Source of the DNA: CAZJWR01 sp964549765
GTDB lineage: Bacteria; Zixibacteria; MSB-5A5; GN15; JAAZOE01
Reading direction: 5' to 3'
NCBI GenBank assembly: GCA_964549765.1
Contig: CAZJWR010000008.1
Span: forward strand, 23,376 to 87,375
Length of the DNA: 64,000 bases
Within the stretch, counting starts at the first letter, position 1. Each line of letters starts with the position of its first letter. A model generated the notes under the pieces. The model was not told the DNA's origin and did not search any database. It saw only the letters and a program-made list of their open reading frames with translations. Position numbers and translations under genes: made by a program. This document shows positions 7,780-16,213 of the stretch, in pieces.

Positions 7780-8535
7780 ATGAGTTCGAGCAAGGTGCGA
7801 TTCACCGGCGGCAACGGCGATGAACTGGCCGCGATTCTGGATATGCCCGATATGGGAAAGCCGGTCGCGTATGCGCTGTTCGCGCATTGTTTCACCTGTT
7901 CCAAGGACTACAAATCGGTCGTCAATATCTCCCGGGCGCTGGTGCAAAAAGGCATTGGGGTGATGCGCTTCGATTTCACCGGGCTTGGCGAAAGCGAAGG
8001 GGATTTTTCGGAAACGACGTTTTCTTCCAATGTCGAAGACTTGTCAGCCGCCGCCGAGTACATGAATTCCGAACATGAAGGCCCGGCGATCCTGATCGGC
8101 CATTCCTTCGGCGGCGCCGCCGTGATTCAGGCCGCCGGGAAGATCGAATCATCCCGGGCCGTCGCCGTTATCGCGACGCCGTACGATCCGTCTCACGTGG
8201 CCGATTTATTGCAATTGGAAAAACGGTTCGAGAAAAAGGATACGATCGATGTGACCATCTCGGCGCGGACGTTTCAATTGAAACGGAAATTCCTCGACGA
8301 TTTGCGCCACGAAGCGATCAAACGGCCGCTGGCCGATCTGCGCAAGCCGTTGATCATATTTCATTCTCCGGCCGACGGTGTCGTCAGCATTGACAACGCC
8401 GCCAAAATTTTCCAGGCCGCCAAACACCCCAAAAGCTTCATTTCGCTCGATGGGGCCGACCATCTCCTCTCAAATCCCACCGATTCAAAATATGTCGGTT
8501 TTATCATCGCCGAATGGGCCATGAGATATCTATAG
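7780..8535 (+). CDS. Alpha/beta hydrolase of the OsmC-associated type
   Basis: A 251-residue soluble alpha/beta hydrolase. The nucleophile elbow is GHSFGG (S109); the likely acid is D199 (HSPADG) and the base H228 (DGADHLL). The N-terminal phrase AYALFAHCFTCSKDYKS, with its conserved cysteine, and MRFDFTGLGESEGDF match the hydrolase half of the bifunctional alpha/beta hydrolase-OsmC proteins. Here the protein stops right after the hydrolase fold, so the OsmC peroxidase half is missing or encoded elsewhere. The start at ATG 7780 has GGAGTG about five bases upstream. It is probably cytoplasmic with an unknown ester or thioester substrate, possibly tied to oxidative stress by the fusion seen in other species. 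Confidence 0.85.
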   Translation: MSSSKVRFTGGNGDELAAILDMPDMGKPVAYALFAHCFTCSKDYKSVVNISRALVQKGIGVMRFDFTGLGESEGDFSETTFSSNVEDLSAAAEYMNSEHEGPAILIGHSFGGAAVIQAAGKIESSRAVAVIATPYDPSHVADLLQLEKRFEKKDTIDVTISARTFQLKRKFLDDLRHEAIKRPLADLRKPLIIFHSPADGVVSIDNAAKIFQAAKHPKSFISLDGADHLLSNPTDSKYVGFIIAEWAMRYL

Positions 8536-8720
8536 CTCTCTTACACAGGTTTACTCTGCATGTGCAATCAAGAGGCATCGGTTTGCACACCCCGCCATGA
8601 ATCAGAACCCATCTTATTGGCAATCATGGCATATGCCGATCTCTTGAAACCGGCGCGATTTTTGCTCGTTTGCCTATGACCTATAGTATCTAACCCCCAG
8701 CTTCCTGGAAATGAGGTGCT

Positions 8721-9320
8721 ATGAAACATCTCCTTACACTCCTTGGTTTCTGCTGTTTTCTCGTCATCGGCGCAATACCGGCTCATGCGGGAAGTTATAC
8801 CTTCATTCCCAATCCAGCCGATCTGTATGACCTGGATCATTACAAGGCCTATGGATGGGGTCTGCAGTGGATGCATCCCGGAGAGGAAATCGTCGGTGCA
8901 TCTTTGACGCTCAAGAATATCTACGACTGGCAGGTCGAGAGGAATGATTCCCTCTACATTCATCTTATCGATAATCCGGTCGAGATCGGCGTCAAGGTTT
9001 ACTCCGATGATCAGGGTGGCGGCGACTTTTTCTCCGGCGCAGGTCCGTGGATCGGAACCTGGAGCGATCCGGGCGGCGGAAGTTCCACCGGCTTTGATCT
9101 GACGTACACTTTTGATGGTGGATTGCTTGCTGCCCTGAATGGCTTTGGGGCTGATGGTAATTTCGGCTTCGGATTCGACCCCGATTGTCACTATTACAAT
9201 TCAGGAGCCGAGTTTACCGTTGATACCAGAACGCCAACAATCCCTGAACCGGCGTCGCTGATTCTCCTCGGCCTCGGCCTGACCGGGTTGGGAGTCATCC
9301 GTCGCAGGAAAGTCGGCTGA
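8721..9320 (+). CDS. PEP-CTERM sorted exported protein
   Basis: A 199-residue protein with an N-terminal signal peptide ending near AHAG and a C-terminal PEP-CTERM sorting signal. The signal consists of IPEPASLILLGLGLTGLGV followed by IRRRK, that is the PEP motif, a hydrophobic helix and a basic tail. Proteins of this type are cut and relocated by an exosortase (EpsH family) and usually belong to exopolysaccharide or biofilm loci. The body (residues 24-170) is a beta-rich sandwich with acidic, glycine-rich loops and no catalytic motif. GAGGTG six bases before the ATG supports the start. A strong terminator follows. No exosortase gene is in this window. Confidence 0.88.
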   Translation: MKHLLTLLGFCCFLVIGAIPAHAGSYTFIPNPADLYDLDHYKAYGWGLQWMHPGEEIVGASLTLKNIYDWQVERNDSLYIHLIDNPVEIGVKVYSDDQGGGDFFSGAGPWIGTWSDPGGGSSTGFDLTYTFDGGLLAALNGFGADGNFGFGFDPDCHYYNSGAEFTVDTRTPTIPEPASLILLGLGLTGLGVIRRRKVG

Positions 9321-9347
9321 AAAAGGCCTGATGACATAAGAGCATAA

Positions 9348-9374
9348 AGACGGCGCCTCCGGCGCCGTCTTTTC
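9348..9374. terminator. Bidirectional rho-independent terminator
   Basis: Perfect 10-bp stem AGACGGCGCC (9348-9357) and GGCGCCGTCT (9361-9370) with loop TCC, followed by T residues on the plus strand and, through the leading TAAAGA, by T-rich sequence on the minus strand. It sits between the convergent PEP-CTERM and cytochrome genes and can end both transcripts. Confidence 0.85.
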
Positions 9375-9399
9375 TATTTCTGCCATTCCTGTACTGGAA

Positions 9400-9981
9400 T
9401 TATTTTTTGGCGCTGGGCGGCGGAACCGTCTGCGGCACCAAATTGTCGATTGGCGGCAGCGACTGCAAATAAGCGAATATCGCTCTGAGATCATCGTCCG
9501 TGAGTTTGCCGATATATTGCCACGGCATCGGCGGCAGGATAGCCTGTCCCGTTCCCATATGTTTCCCGGTGCGCATTGCTGCGATAAATGTGGTATCGGT
9601 ATACGCCCACATGCCATATATCTTGGCCGGTGTGAGGTTTGCCGCAAAGCTGATTCCCCAGGGGCCGGCCCAGGCGGTCATCATGTTGGAAAAGGCGCCT
9701 CCCCACTTGTTCGGACCGATAATATTGGCTGGATACGCCCCGATCGTGTCGTCCGGCGTATGCCCGGCGAGAAGCCGGGTCGTATCGGGTATCGGCCCCT
9801 GCGCCGTGAAAATTTTAGGCGAATGGCAATCGTTGCAGCCGCCCAGGTTGACCAGATAAGCGCCTCGGGCAACGGGATCCTCGGTCTTCTCGGCAGTGGC
9901 GGTTTTGCCCGAACAACCAAACATCAGGAAGGCTGCTGTCATTATAACGGCCACCGCATACACGACTCCACGGATGGACAT
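9400..9981 (-). CDS. Monohaem cytochrome c lipoprotein
   Basis: A 193-residue periplasm-facing lipoprotein cytochrome. A lipobox LMFGC near residue 23 predicts lipid attachment. The single haem site is CNDCH in VARGAYLVNLGGCNDCHSP, typical of class I cytochrome c domains with GxYLV at the start. The distal methionine is probably in ILPPMPWQYIGKL, and the C-terminal helix LTDDDLRAIFAYLQSLPPI is standard for the fold. The body resembles the cytochrome c domains that accompany alcohol or glucose dehydrogenases, but no dehydrogenase is nearby. GGAGG six bases before ATG 9981 fixes the start. It converges on the PEP-CTERM gene across a shared terminator. Confidence 0.88.
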   Translation of the reverse strand: MSIRGVVYAVAVIMTAAFLMFGCSGKTATAEKTEDPVARGAYLVNLGGCNDCHSPKIFTAQGPIPDTTRLLAGHTPDDTIGAYPANIIGPNKWGGAFSNMMTAWAGPWGISFAANLTPAKIYGMWAYTDTTFIAAMRTGKHMGTGQAILPPMPWQYIGKLTDDDLRAIFAYLQSLPPIDNLVPQTVPPPSAKK

Positions 9982-10083
9982 AGGAAACCTCCAACGGCTT
10001 GAATGTGAATATAATTTGTATTTCCGTCTATGAACGGGACTTGATGGTGTTCAAATCTCCATGGCGATGCATCACGAATAATC

Positions 10084-10101
10084 GCCGCCCTCCTCGCAAT
10101 G
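10084..10101 (-). repeat. Solo end of the TCATTGCGAGG-type repeat
   Basis: On the minus strand these bases read CATTGCGAGGAGGGCGGC, identical to bases 2927-2944 at one end of the palindromic element at 2926-3072. It lies directly downstream of the mscS-like stop codon. This is probably a remnant or minimal copy. Confidence 0.45.
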
Positions 10102-10104
10102 TTA

Positions 10105-11004
10105 TTATTCATCGCCCTCCGTAGCCATGAACGGAACCGGCAGGGGGGAGCGGACGTGAAGATCACGCTGCGGGAAGGGAATTTCGATTTTGTATTCCCG
10201 GAATTTGCGGGATATGGCGATGTTGATTTCGGATTGGATGGTATAGTATTGCTTGGGATCGGCGATCCATACCCGGAGTTGCATATTCCACGAAGAATCG
10301 CCGAAACTGCGGAAGAGCACGTCGGGCTCGGGGTATTTCAGCACCAGCGAATTCTCGGCAGCGACTTCGTGCAGGGCCTTCAGGACGAGGTCGATATCGG
10401 AGTTGTACGAAACGCCGACGTCCACCACCAGGCGGGTCTTGGGATCGCCGTGTGACCAGTTGATGACGCGGGTCGAGATGAAATCGGAATTCGGCACGAT
10501 AATGGCGATGTTATTCAAGGAATTGACCGTAGTCGAACGCATGTTTATGGACCGGACATCTCCCTCGGTATCACCCACGGTGACGCGGTCGCCGACCTTG
10601 ATCGGCCGTTCGAACAAAAGGATCAGCCCGGCGATGAAATTCGAGGTGATATTCTGCAGGCCGAACCCGATGCCGACCGACAGCAGGCCGAAAATTACGG
10701 CCAGGCCGCTGAGATTGACGCCGACGAATTGGAAAGCGAAAATCGCACCGATGATCATCAGGATATAATGGCTGATGCGCACCATCGTGAAGCGAATACC
10801 GCTCTCGATGTGAAACCGCATAAGGATGCGTTTCAGGACGATTCGCGTCAGGATGCGAGAAATGACAAACACGATGGCGATGATGAGCAGAAACACGGTG
10901 AGCGAGGCAAGCGTCACGGGTTGCCCGTTGAGTTCGAACAGCTGATAGTGCATGACCTTGTCGACGGTGGCGAGAATGTCGGTCAGCGTTGCTGGAAGAT
11001 TCAT
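10105..11004 (-). CDS. Small-conductance mechanosensitive channel, MscS family
   Basis: A 299-residue inner-membrane channel that opens on membrane tension to release osmolytes. Three predicted helices lie at about 35-60, 75-95 and 100-135. The pore helix reads LLSVGIGFGLQNITSNFIAG, and the hallmark LLFERPIKVGDRVTVG starts the cytoplasmic beta domain. The conserved MRSTTVNSLNNIAIIVPNSD and NWSHGDPKTR follow. The C-terminal alpha/beta cage domain is complete. The length matches E. coli MscS (286) with a slightly longer tail. ATG 11004 is preferred over the upstream GTG because GGTGA lies five bases before it. It appears monocistronic. The specific osmotic role is inferred from the family. Confidence 0.92.
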   Translation of the reverse strand: MNLPATLTDILATVDKVMHYQLFELNGQPVTLASLTVFLLIIAIVFVISRILTRIVLKRILMRFHIESGIRFTMVRISHYILMIIGAIFAFQFVGVNLSGLAVIFGLLSVGIGFGLQNITSNFIAGLILLFERPIKVGDRVTVGDTEGDVRSINMRSTTVNSLNNIAIIVPNSDFISTRVINWSHGDPKTRLVVDVGVSYNSDIDLVLKALHEVAAENSLVLKYPEPDVLFRSFGDSSWNMQLRVWIADPKQYYTIQSEINIAISRKFREYKIEIPFPQRDLHVRSPLPVPFMATEGDE

Positions 11005-11131
11005 AGATATCACCCCGGCTTTGGTGAATTGCCGATCACACAGTCATTGATCCCATAACATACGGCCCAAGCCGCGTCGACGCCAATAAAAAAGACAGCT
11101 TCTATTCGGCGCCGTTTCGTTCCGGAACCGC

Positions 11132-11160
11132 TTGACGCGGAGCGATTTTGGGATTACAAT
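11132..11160 (+). promoter_or_regulatory. Sigma-70-type promoter of the PepF-like gene
   Basis: TTGACG at 11132-11137, a 17-base spacer and TACAAT at 11155-11160, each one mismatch from consensus, 34 bases upstream of the start codon. Confidence 0.65.
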
Positions 11161-11193
11161 CAGGTTTCATGTTTTGCCCAAAGGAGAACGGTC

Positions 11194-12999
11194 ATGATTG
11201 ATGATAATAAGGCGCTCAACTGGGACTTGGAATCGATCTTCAAAGGCGGGTCGGCATCAACCGAATATGCCGAGTTCCGTCAGGCGATCAAAGATGATCT
11301 GGCCAAAGCCGAGGAGACGTACAAGCGGCTTCCCAGAAATTTCGACAAGGATGCATCGAGCCATTGGGTGGCGTTCTTTCTCCTCATGCAGCATCTCGCG
11401 GAACGGCTGGACCATGCCTCCGGGTTCGCCAGCTGCCTGACGGCGCAGGATGTCGCCGATGAAAAAGCTTTGGTGATCTCCGAGGAAATTTCGGCGATGG
11501 CGGCCGCATGGGAGTCGATCATGACCGATGTGGAAGAAGTCGCAATCGAGGCCGACGACAGCTACTGGAAAGCATTAATGAGTCATCAGAAACTGGCCGG
11601 GACGACTTTCTACTGGAATGAGCTTCGCCGCCTCGCCAAGCTGAAAATGGAACCGAAGCTGGAAAAACTGGCCAGCGAACTGGCGGTCAATGGCTATCAC
11701 GCCTGGAATCGGCTCTACAACAAGCTGGCGGGCGATCTCCGGGCCGAATTCATGGTCGACGGCAAGCGCGAAGCCCTTTCATTGGGGCAATTGGCGACCA
11801 AATTCAATCAACCCGATCGCGAAATCCGCCGGCAGGCGTTCGAAAAACTCGAAGAAACATGGAAAACGGTCGATTCCCCCGCTGCCATGGCGCTCAATGC
11901 GCAGGCCGGATATCGCCTGAGTCTGTACAAACGGCGCGAATGGGAATCGCCGCTGTTCGAACCGCTGTTGAACGGCCGCCTTAAGAAAGAGACTCTCGAC
12001 GCCATGTGGGACGCCGTCGCCCGGGGCGGCAAGAAGATGTCGGAATATATCGCCGCCAAAAAGAAAATCCTGAAAATCGACGACTTTCGCTGGTACGATC
12101 AAACGGCCCCGATCGGGACAGTCGAACGGAAAATCAGTTACCGAGAAGCAGGTGATTTCGTTGTCAAACACCTGTCGGCTTTCTCCCCGGAATTGGGCAG
12201 TTTTGCGCGGATGGTTATCGACCGCCGCTGGATCGAAGCCGAAGACCGCCCCGGCAAGGCCGCGGGAGGGTTTTGCACCGGCCTTCCCATGAAGAAGGAA
12301 TCGCGGATATTCATGACCTTCTCGGGTAATTACGATGAAATCATGACCCTGGCCCATGAAATCGGCCATGCCTATCATAGCTGGGTGTTGAAAACGCAGG
12401 ATTATCTTGCCCGGCAGTACCCGATGAACCTGGCCGAAAGCGCTTCGACTTTCAACGAGCATCTGGTCACCGACGCCGCCCTGGACGCCGCCGGCGACAA
12501 AGCGGAGAAGCTGACCCTGCTGGATCATAAACTGGGCGAAGGGCTTATCATGTTCTGCAATATCCGCGCCCGGTATATTTTTGACACCATGTTTTACGAA
12601 GAGCGCAAAAAAGGAACCGTCCCCAAAGACCGCCTCAACGAGTTAATGGCACAGGCGCAAAAGACGGCTTTCGGCGACATTCTGGCCGACGACGGCTATC
12701 ATCCCTTGTTCTGGGCGTCGAAACTCCATTTCTTCGAGACGGAAGTGCCCTTTTATAATTTCCCGTATACGTTCGGGTATCTATTCGCGGGCGGAATTTA
12801 TGACCGGGCCAAGAAGGAAGGCCAGGCGTTCGCCGACAAATATCGGGCGCTTCTGGCCGATACCGGCTCGATGACCACCGAGGATATCGCCGCCAAGCAT
12901 TTGGGCGTCGACCTCACCACCGGGCAATTCTGGGACGACGCCGTCAACCGGGTGCTGATCGATATCGAGCCGTACCGGCAATTGGCGGGAGAATTATAG
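11194..12999 (+). CDS. pepF: M3 family oligoendopeptidase F
   Basis: A 601-residue cytoplasmic zinc metallopeptidase that degrades oligopeptides. The catalytic HEIGH (H388-E389-x-x-H392) occurs in TLAHEIGHAYHSW. The third ligand is the glutamate of NLAESASTFNEHLV, about 28 residues on, the M3 pattern. The C-terminal FYNFPYTFGYLFAGGIYD is characteristic of the PepF clade. The length of about 600 matches that clade. AAGGAG seven bases before ATG 11194 and a good promoter upstream make the start secure. There is no signal peptide. It stands alone, with a new promoter before the next gene. The role is peptide recycling, by family. Confidence 0.94.
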   Translation: MIDDNKALNWDLESIFKGGSASTEYAEFRQAIKDDLAKAEETYKRLPRNFDKDASSHWVAFFLLMQHLAERLDHASGFASCLTAQDVADEKALVISEEISAMAAAWESIMTDVEEVAIEADDSYWKALMSHQKLAGTTFYWNELRRLAKLKMEPKLEKLASELAVNGYHAWNRLYNKLAGDLRAEFMVDGKREALSLGQLATKFNQPDREIRRQAFEKLEETWKTVDSPAAMALNAQAGYRLSLYKRREWESPLFEPLLNGRLKKETLDAMWDAVARGGKKMSEYIAAKKKILKIDDFRWYDQTAPIGTVERKISYREAGDFVVKHLSAFSPELGSFARMVIDRRWIEAEDRPGKAAGGFCTGLPMKKESRIFMTFSGNYDEIMTLAHEIGHAYHSWVLKTQDYLARQYPMNLAESASTFNEHLVTDAALDAAGDKAEKLTLLDHKLGEGLIMFCNIRARYIFDTMFYEERKKGTVPKDRLNELMAQAQKTAFGDILADDGYHPLFWASKLHFFETEVPFYNFPYTFGYLFAGGIYDRAKKEGQAFADKYRALLADTGSMTTEDIAAKHLGVDLTTGQFWDDAVNRVLIDIEPYRQLAGEL

Positions 13000-13049
13000 A
13001 TCGGGCTTGCCTGATCTATAAAAGCTTGCTTTTGCCTCCCACTTTCAAC

Positions 13050-13078
13050 TTGACCGAGGGTCGCGGCGGGGCTATATT
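13050..13078 (+). promoter_or_regulatory. Sigma-70-type promoter of the CDP-alcohol transferase/PfkB pair
   Basis: TTGACC at 13050-13055, a 17-base spacer and TATATT at 13073-13078. It lies 29 bases before the proposed TTG start and supports initiation there. Confidence 0.65.
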
Positions 13079-13106
13079 GGCAGGCTTAAGATTGATGGGA
13101 TAAATA

Positions 13107-13703
13107 TTGCATCATAGCCGGCGAAAATTATACGAGGAAACCTCCACCCATTTGGGCGTGTATTGCCGCAAAGTTGGCCTGACCCCGAACGTGCTGACGG
13201 GTCTGTCGCTGATTTGCGCCATCGTCTCGGGGTACTTTTTCTGGCAGAAGTCACTGATTGTGGGAATCGTCTTCATGCTCCTCACCTCGCTGACCGATAT
13301 GCTCGACGGCGCCACCGCCCGGGCCGGCCGCATGGGAACCACCTTCGGCGGCATCCTCGATCATGTCTCGGACCGCTACGGCGAATTTTTCATTCTCGCC
13401 GGTATCGCCATCTCCGGAATGGTCCATCCCGGATGGGCCATCTTCGCCCTGTTCGGGATGCTGATCGCGTCATATACGCGGGCCGCCGCCGAATCGATCG
13501 GACGTCTCACCACCTGCGCCGTGGGATGGATGGGGCGGCTCGAAAAATTCGCCCTGATAATGATCGGCGCGTTGCTGCAGCGGTTCTATCCCGAATACAA
13601 TCCTTTGGTGTACGCCCTGATCATCGTGGGCGTCGCCTCCGTTATTACGTCCCTGCAGCGTCTGCAGTTCGCCCGGCGGGCGCTGGCCGACAAAGAAGAA
13701 TAG
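13107..13703 (+). CDS. CDP-alcohol phosphatidyltransferase
   Basis: A 198-residue integral membrane enzyme that joins a CDP-activated lipid to an alcohol or sugar phosphate. The full signature DG-x2-AR-x8-G-x3-D-x3-D is present: D67-G68, A71-R72, G81, D85 and D89. About six membrane helices surround it. The N-terminal GLTPNVLTGLSLICAIVSG is typical of the archaetidylinositol-phosphate synthase/PgsA-like branch. The start is an unusual TTG at 13107; no in-frame ATG precedes the family's conserved N-terminus, and the promoter ends just upstream. The PfkB kinase begins one base after the stop, so the kinase probably makes the phosphorylated acceptor used here. Inositol phosphate is a good candidate but unproven. 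Confidence 0.88.
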   Translation: MHHSRRKLYEETSTHLGVYCRKVGLTPNVLTGLSLICAIVSGYFFWQKSLIVGIVFMLLTSLTDMLDGATARAGRMGTTFGGILDHVSDRYGEFFILAGIAISGMVHPGWAIFALFGMLIASYTRAAAESIGRLTTCAVGWMGRLEKFALIMIGALLQRFYPEYNPLVYALIIVGVASVITSLQRLQFARRALADKEE

Positions 13704-13704
13704 C

Positions 13705-14634
13705 ATGATACTGACTCTGGGAAATCCCGTTTACGATTATATCGAAACGAAGAAGATAAAAACCGACGGCCGGGTGCTGTCGGGGTGTTCCACCAACGCC
13801 GCGCTGGCGCTGGCCAAACTCGGCCGCGATGTAACGCTTCGCGGCGCCATCGGTGAGGATTTCGCGCACAGTTTCGAGGCCGACCTCGCCAAATACGGAA
13901 TCGAGGCGAGTATCGCGCCGTCGAGGGAAACCGGCGGATTCTCGCTGATCTATTACGACGATTACGGCAACCGCCATCTCGATTTGCTCGGGAGGGCGGA
14001 TAATATCGACAACGTCGATGACGCGCTTCTGGATACCGCCGAGGCGGTCTTGATCGGCCCGATTTTAGAAGAGATTTCGTTTGATCTGATCCGGAGCATC
14101 CGGAACCGTTTCGACGGCCTGTTTTTTTGCGATCCCCAGGGACTCCTGCGGGGCGCGGGCGACAACGGCCGAATTTATCATGAAAAGCCGGACGGAATCG
14201 AAAAGGTGCTTGGTCTGTTCGATATCGTCAAGCCCAACGAATTGGAAGGCAAGGTCTTGACCGGTGTCGACTGCCGCCGCGATCCGTTCGAGGCCGCCCG
14301 AATCATAAAAGGCTGGGGGCCCAAGATCGTCATCGTCACTCTGGCGGAATTGGGATCGATTATATATGACGGAATGGAATTCATCGAGATTCCGCCGTAT
14401 CCGGTCGATCTGGTCGATTCCACCGGGGCGGGCGATACGTATATGGCGGGATTCGTATATGCGTATCTTGCGGGCGAATCACTACGGAGCTGCGGGACGT
14501 TCGCCTCGTGCGTCAGTTCGATTATGATCGAACAGGTCGGCCCGCATTTTACGCTCGATGAAAAGACCGTCCGGGAGCGGCAAAAATCGCTGCTCGATAA
14601 AATAGATTTCAAGGTTCAACTGGTAAACACGTAA
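13705..14634 (+). CDS. PfkB-family sugar or polyol kinase
   Basis: A 309-residue ribokinase-like kinase that phosphorylates a sugar, nucleoside or polyol with ATP. The C-terminal PfkB signature is DSTGAGDTYMAGF with catalytic D244, and the N-terminal half has the matching GCSTNAALALAKLG. The middle carries LLGRADNID and FCDPQGLLRG substrate-lid segments. ATG 13705 starts one base after the stop of the CDP-alcohol transferase gene, so translation is coupled. Given that partner, myo-inositol or glycerol-like acceptors are attractive substrates; adenosine or fructose cannot be excluded from motifs alone. The next gene has its own strong ribosome site after 74 bases. Confidence 0.87.
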   Translation: MILTLGNPVYDYIETKKIKTDGRVLSGCSTNAALALAKLGRDVTLRGAIGEDFAHSFEADLAKYGIEASIAPSRETGGFSLIYYDDYGNRHLDLLGRADNIDNVDDALLDTAEAVLIGPILEEISFDLIRSIRNRFDGLFFCDPQGLLRGAGDNGRIYHEKPDGIEKVLGLFDIVKPNELEGKVLTGVDCRRDPFEAARIIKGWGPKIVIVTLAELGSIIYDGMEFIEIPPYPVDLVDSTGAGDTYMAGFVYAYLAGESLRSCGTFASCVSSIMIEQVGPHFTLDEKTVRERQKSLLDKIDFKVQLVNT

Positions 14635-14708
14635 TTAACGGGATATCCGCGGCCCCGCTCGCGCGGGCCGGAGGAATGATAAGCCCCCATCATAAGGAGA
14701 ATCATACC

Positions 14709-15287
14709 ATGCGCACAATGGTACAAATCGACGGCGCTTACCTGGAGCGGATGCTATCCGAAGAGCACAGCTCGCCGGCGGTCGACTACTCCAAGCTGGC
14801 CAACAAGCTGGTCAACACCGTCATCACCAATTCGGAATCGGACCTGTATCTGCTGAGGACTTACTATTATCACGCTCTTCCCTGGATCGGGAAAAATCCC
14901 AACGATCAGGAAGAAGAGATGTATAAGAAAAAACAGGGTTTTTTCACCCGGCTGGAGCACCTGCCCCGCTTCGACGTCTACTTGGGCCGCACCCAACGGA
15001 TTCTCAACGATGATGGGTCGTTCACGTTCCAGCAGAAGGGCGTCGACGTGTTGTTGTCGGCGCACATGATCGAAATGTCGGTACGCGGTATTATTTCGCA
15101 CTTGATTCTTCTCGCCCCCGACGGCGACTATGTTCCCGCTGTGCGCATCGTCAAGTCGCTCGGCGTCGTGGTGCATCTGGCCCACGGCCAGCGCCCCCAG
15201 GCGTCGGCGGAACTGATCAAGGTCGTCGACGAACGTATCGAACTCAACGCCGATTTCCTGATCGACTGCATGCGGAGCGTGTATTAG
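14709..15287 (+). CDS. NYN (PIN-like) domain nuclease-like protein
   Basis: A 192-residue protein of the LabA/DUF88 NYN family, relatives of PIN-domain RNases. Conserved acidic positions are seen in VQIDGAYLERM, QQKGVDVLLSAHMIEMS and LLAPDGDYVPAV, which together form the metal site of the fold, followed by a Rossmann-like VKSLGVVVHLAHG. The frame is open from 14676, but AAGGAG nine bases before ATG 14709 fixes the start. The central segment (QEEEMYKKKQGFF) is charged. It may act in RNA processing or turnover in the cytoplasm; no target or partner is visible. Confidence 0.82.
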   Translation: MRTMVQIDGAYLERMLSEEHSSPAVDYSKLANKLVNTVITNSESDLYLLRTYYYHALPWIGKNPNDQEEEMYKKKQGFFTRLEHLPRFDVYLGRTQRILNDDGSFTFQQKGVDVLLSAHMIEMSVRGIISHLILLAPDGDYVPAVRIVKSLGVVVHLAHGQRPQASAELIKVVDERIELNADFLIDCMRSVY

Positions 15288-15406
15288 GCAGTGACGATAC
15301 GGCAGATCGATTATCACAAAGACATCGGATCCCTTCCTTATAGAGAAAGAGATCGCGGCGGGTCGTGCAAACGCCCCGAAATTTTATTTCTGAAGGAGAC
15401 TTTCTC

Positions 15407-15985
15407 ATGAAAACGGCACTTACGGCATTGCTCGTGATTGCAGTTGCGACATCGTTTTTCTTCGGTTGTTCCAAGGCGCCCCGGCAGGCCGCCGAAGGCG
15501 ACACGGTCAAGGTCAACTACACCGGAAAGTTGGACGATGGCACTATTTTCGACAGCTCCGAAGGGCGCGAGCCGCTCCAGTTCACGCTCGGCGGCGGGCA
15601 AATGATCGCCGGTTTTGACGAGGGCGTGCGCGGTATGACCGTCGGCGAGACCAAGACGATCACCCTGACGCCGGATCAGGCTTACGGCGAACACACCGAC
15701 GACCGGATTATCCGCGTCGGCAAGACGGCCTTCCCGCCCGATTTGGAACTGACCGAGGGCATGCAGCTTCAAAGCCCGACCGGAATGCCGGTGACGGTGC
15801 TCAAAGTCGACGCCGATAGTGTGACTATCGACGCCAACCACCCGTTGGCCGGCAAGACGCTGACGTTTGACGTCACGCTCGTGGAGATTATCCCTCCGGG
15901 TGAGAAGCCGGCCGAAACCGGCCACGATCAGCAGCAGCAACAGCCGCCGGATCAGGGCCAGGATACAACTCAGGATCAGGGCTAA
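15407..15985 (+). CDS. FKBP-type peptidyl-prolyl isomerase lipoprotein, SlyD-like
   Basis: A 192-residue lipoprotein chaperone catalysing proline isomerisation in exported proteins. A signal peptide with lipobox FFFGC precedes the FKBP core: DTVKVNYTGKLDDGTIFDSS, QMIAGFDEGVRGMTVGE, then a SlyD-type insert and NHPLAGKTLTFDVTLVEI. ATG 15407 is chosen because of AAGGAG nine bases upstream. The C-terminal tail is Gln/Asp/Gly-rich (QQQQQPPDQGQD). The stop TAA at 15983-15985 is followed in frame by ten more codons of the same composition (QQPEQGGDQG) and a second TAA at 16016-16018. The tail therefore seems to have been shortened by a recent nonsense change, or to be a drifting repeat. Confidence 0.9.
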   Translation: MKTALTALLVIAVATSFFFGCSKAPRQAAEGDTVKVNYTGKLDDGTIFDSSEGREPLQFTLGGGQMIAGFDEGVRGMTVGETKTITLTPDQAYGEHTDDRIIRVGKTAFPPDLELTEGMQLQSPTGMPVTVLKVDADSVTIDANHPLAGKTLTFDVTLVEIIPPGEKPAETGHDQQQQQPPDQGQDTTQDQG

Positions 15986-16062
15986 CAGCAACCGGAACAG
16001 GGCGGCGATCAGGGCTAAGCCCTGCACACGCCGTTCTTGCTGAACACGACCGAATAAATTTT

Positions 16063-16093
16063 CTTCTGCGGGTCGGAATCCGACCCGCAGAAG
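16063..16093. terminator. Long perfect palindrome downstream of the FKBP gene
   Basis: CTTCTGCGGGTCGGA at 16063-16077 and its exact complement at 16079-16093 form a stem of up to 15 bp around one central base. It is preceded by a T-rich stretch (AATTTT) and not followed by one. It is probably an mRNA 3'-end hairpin, and belongs to a set of similar intergenic palindromes in this window. Confidence 0.5.
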
Positions 16094-16213
16094 CTGTGGA
16101 ATATCCCGCCGGTCCTCATGTACGAAAAAGGGGCTGTATCGGTTATCGGTTTGAGTTGTATCCGATATTCCTGCCAGGTTATCGCTATCCGTTTGATCTT
16201 ATCCCCGCTGGAC

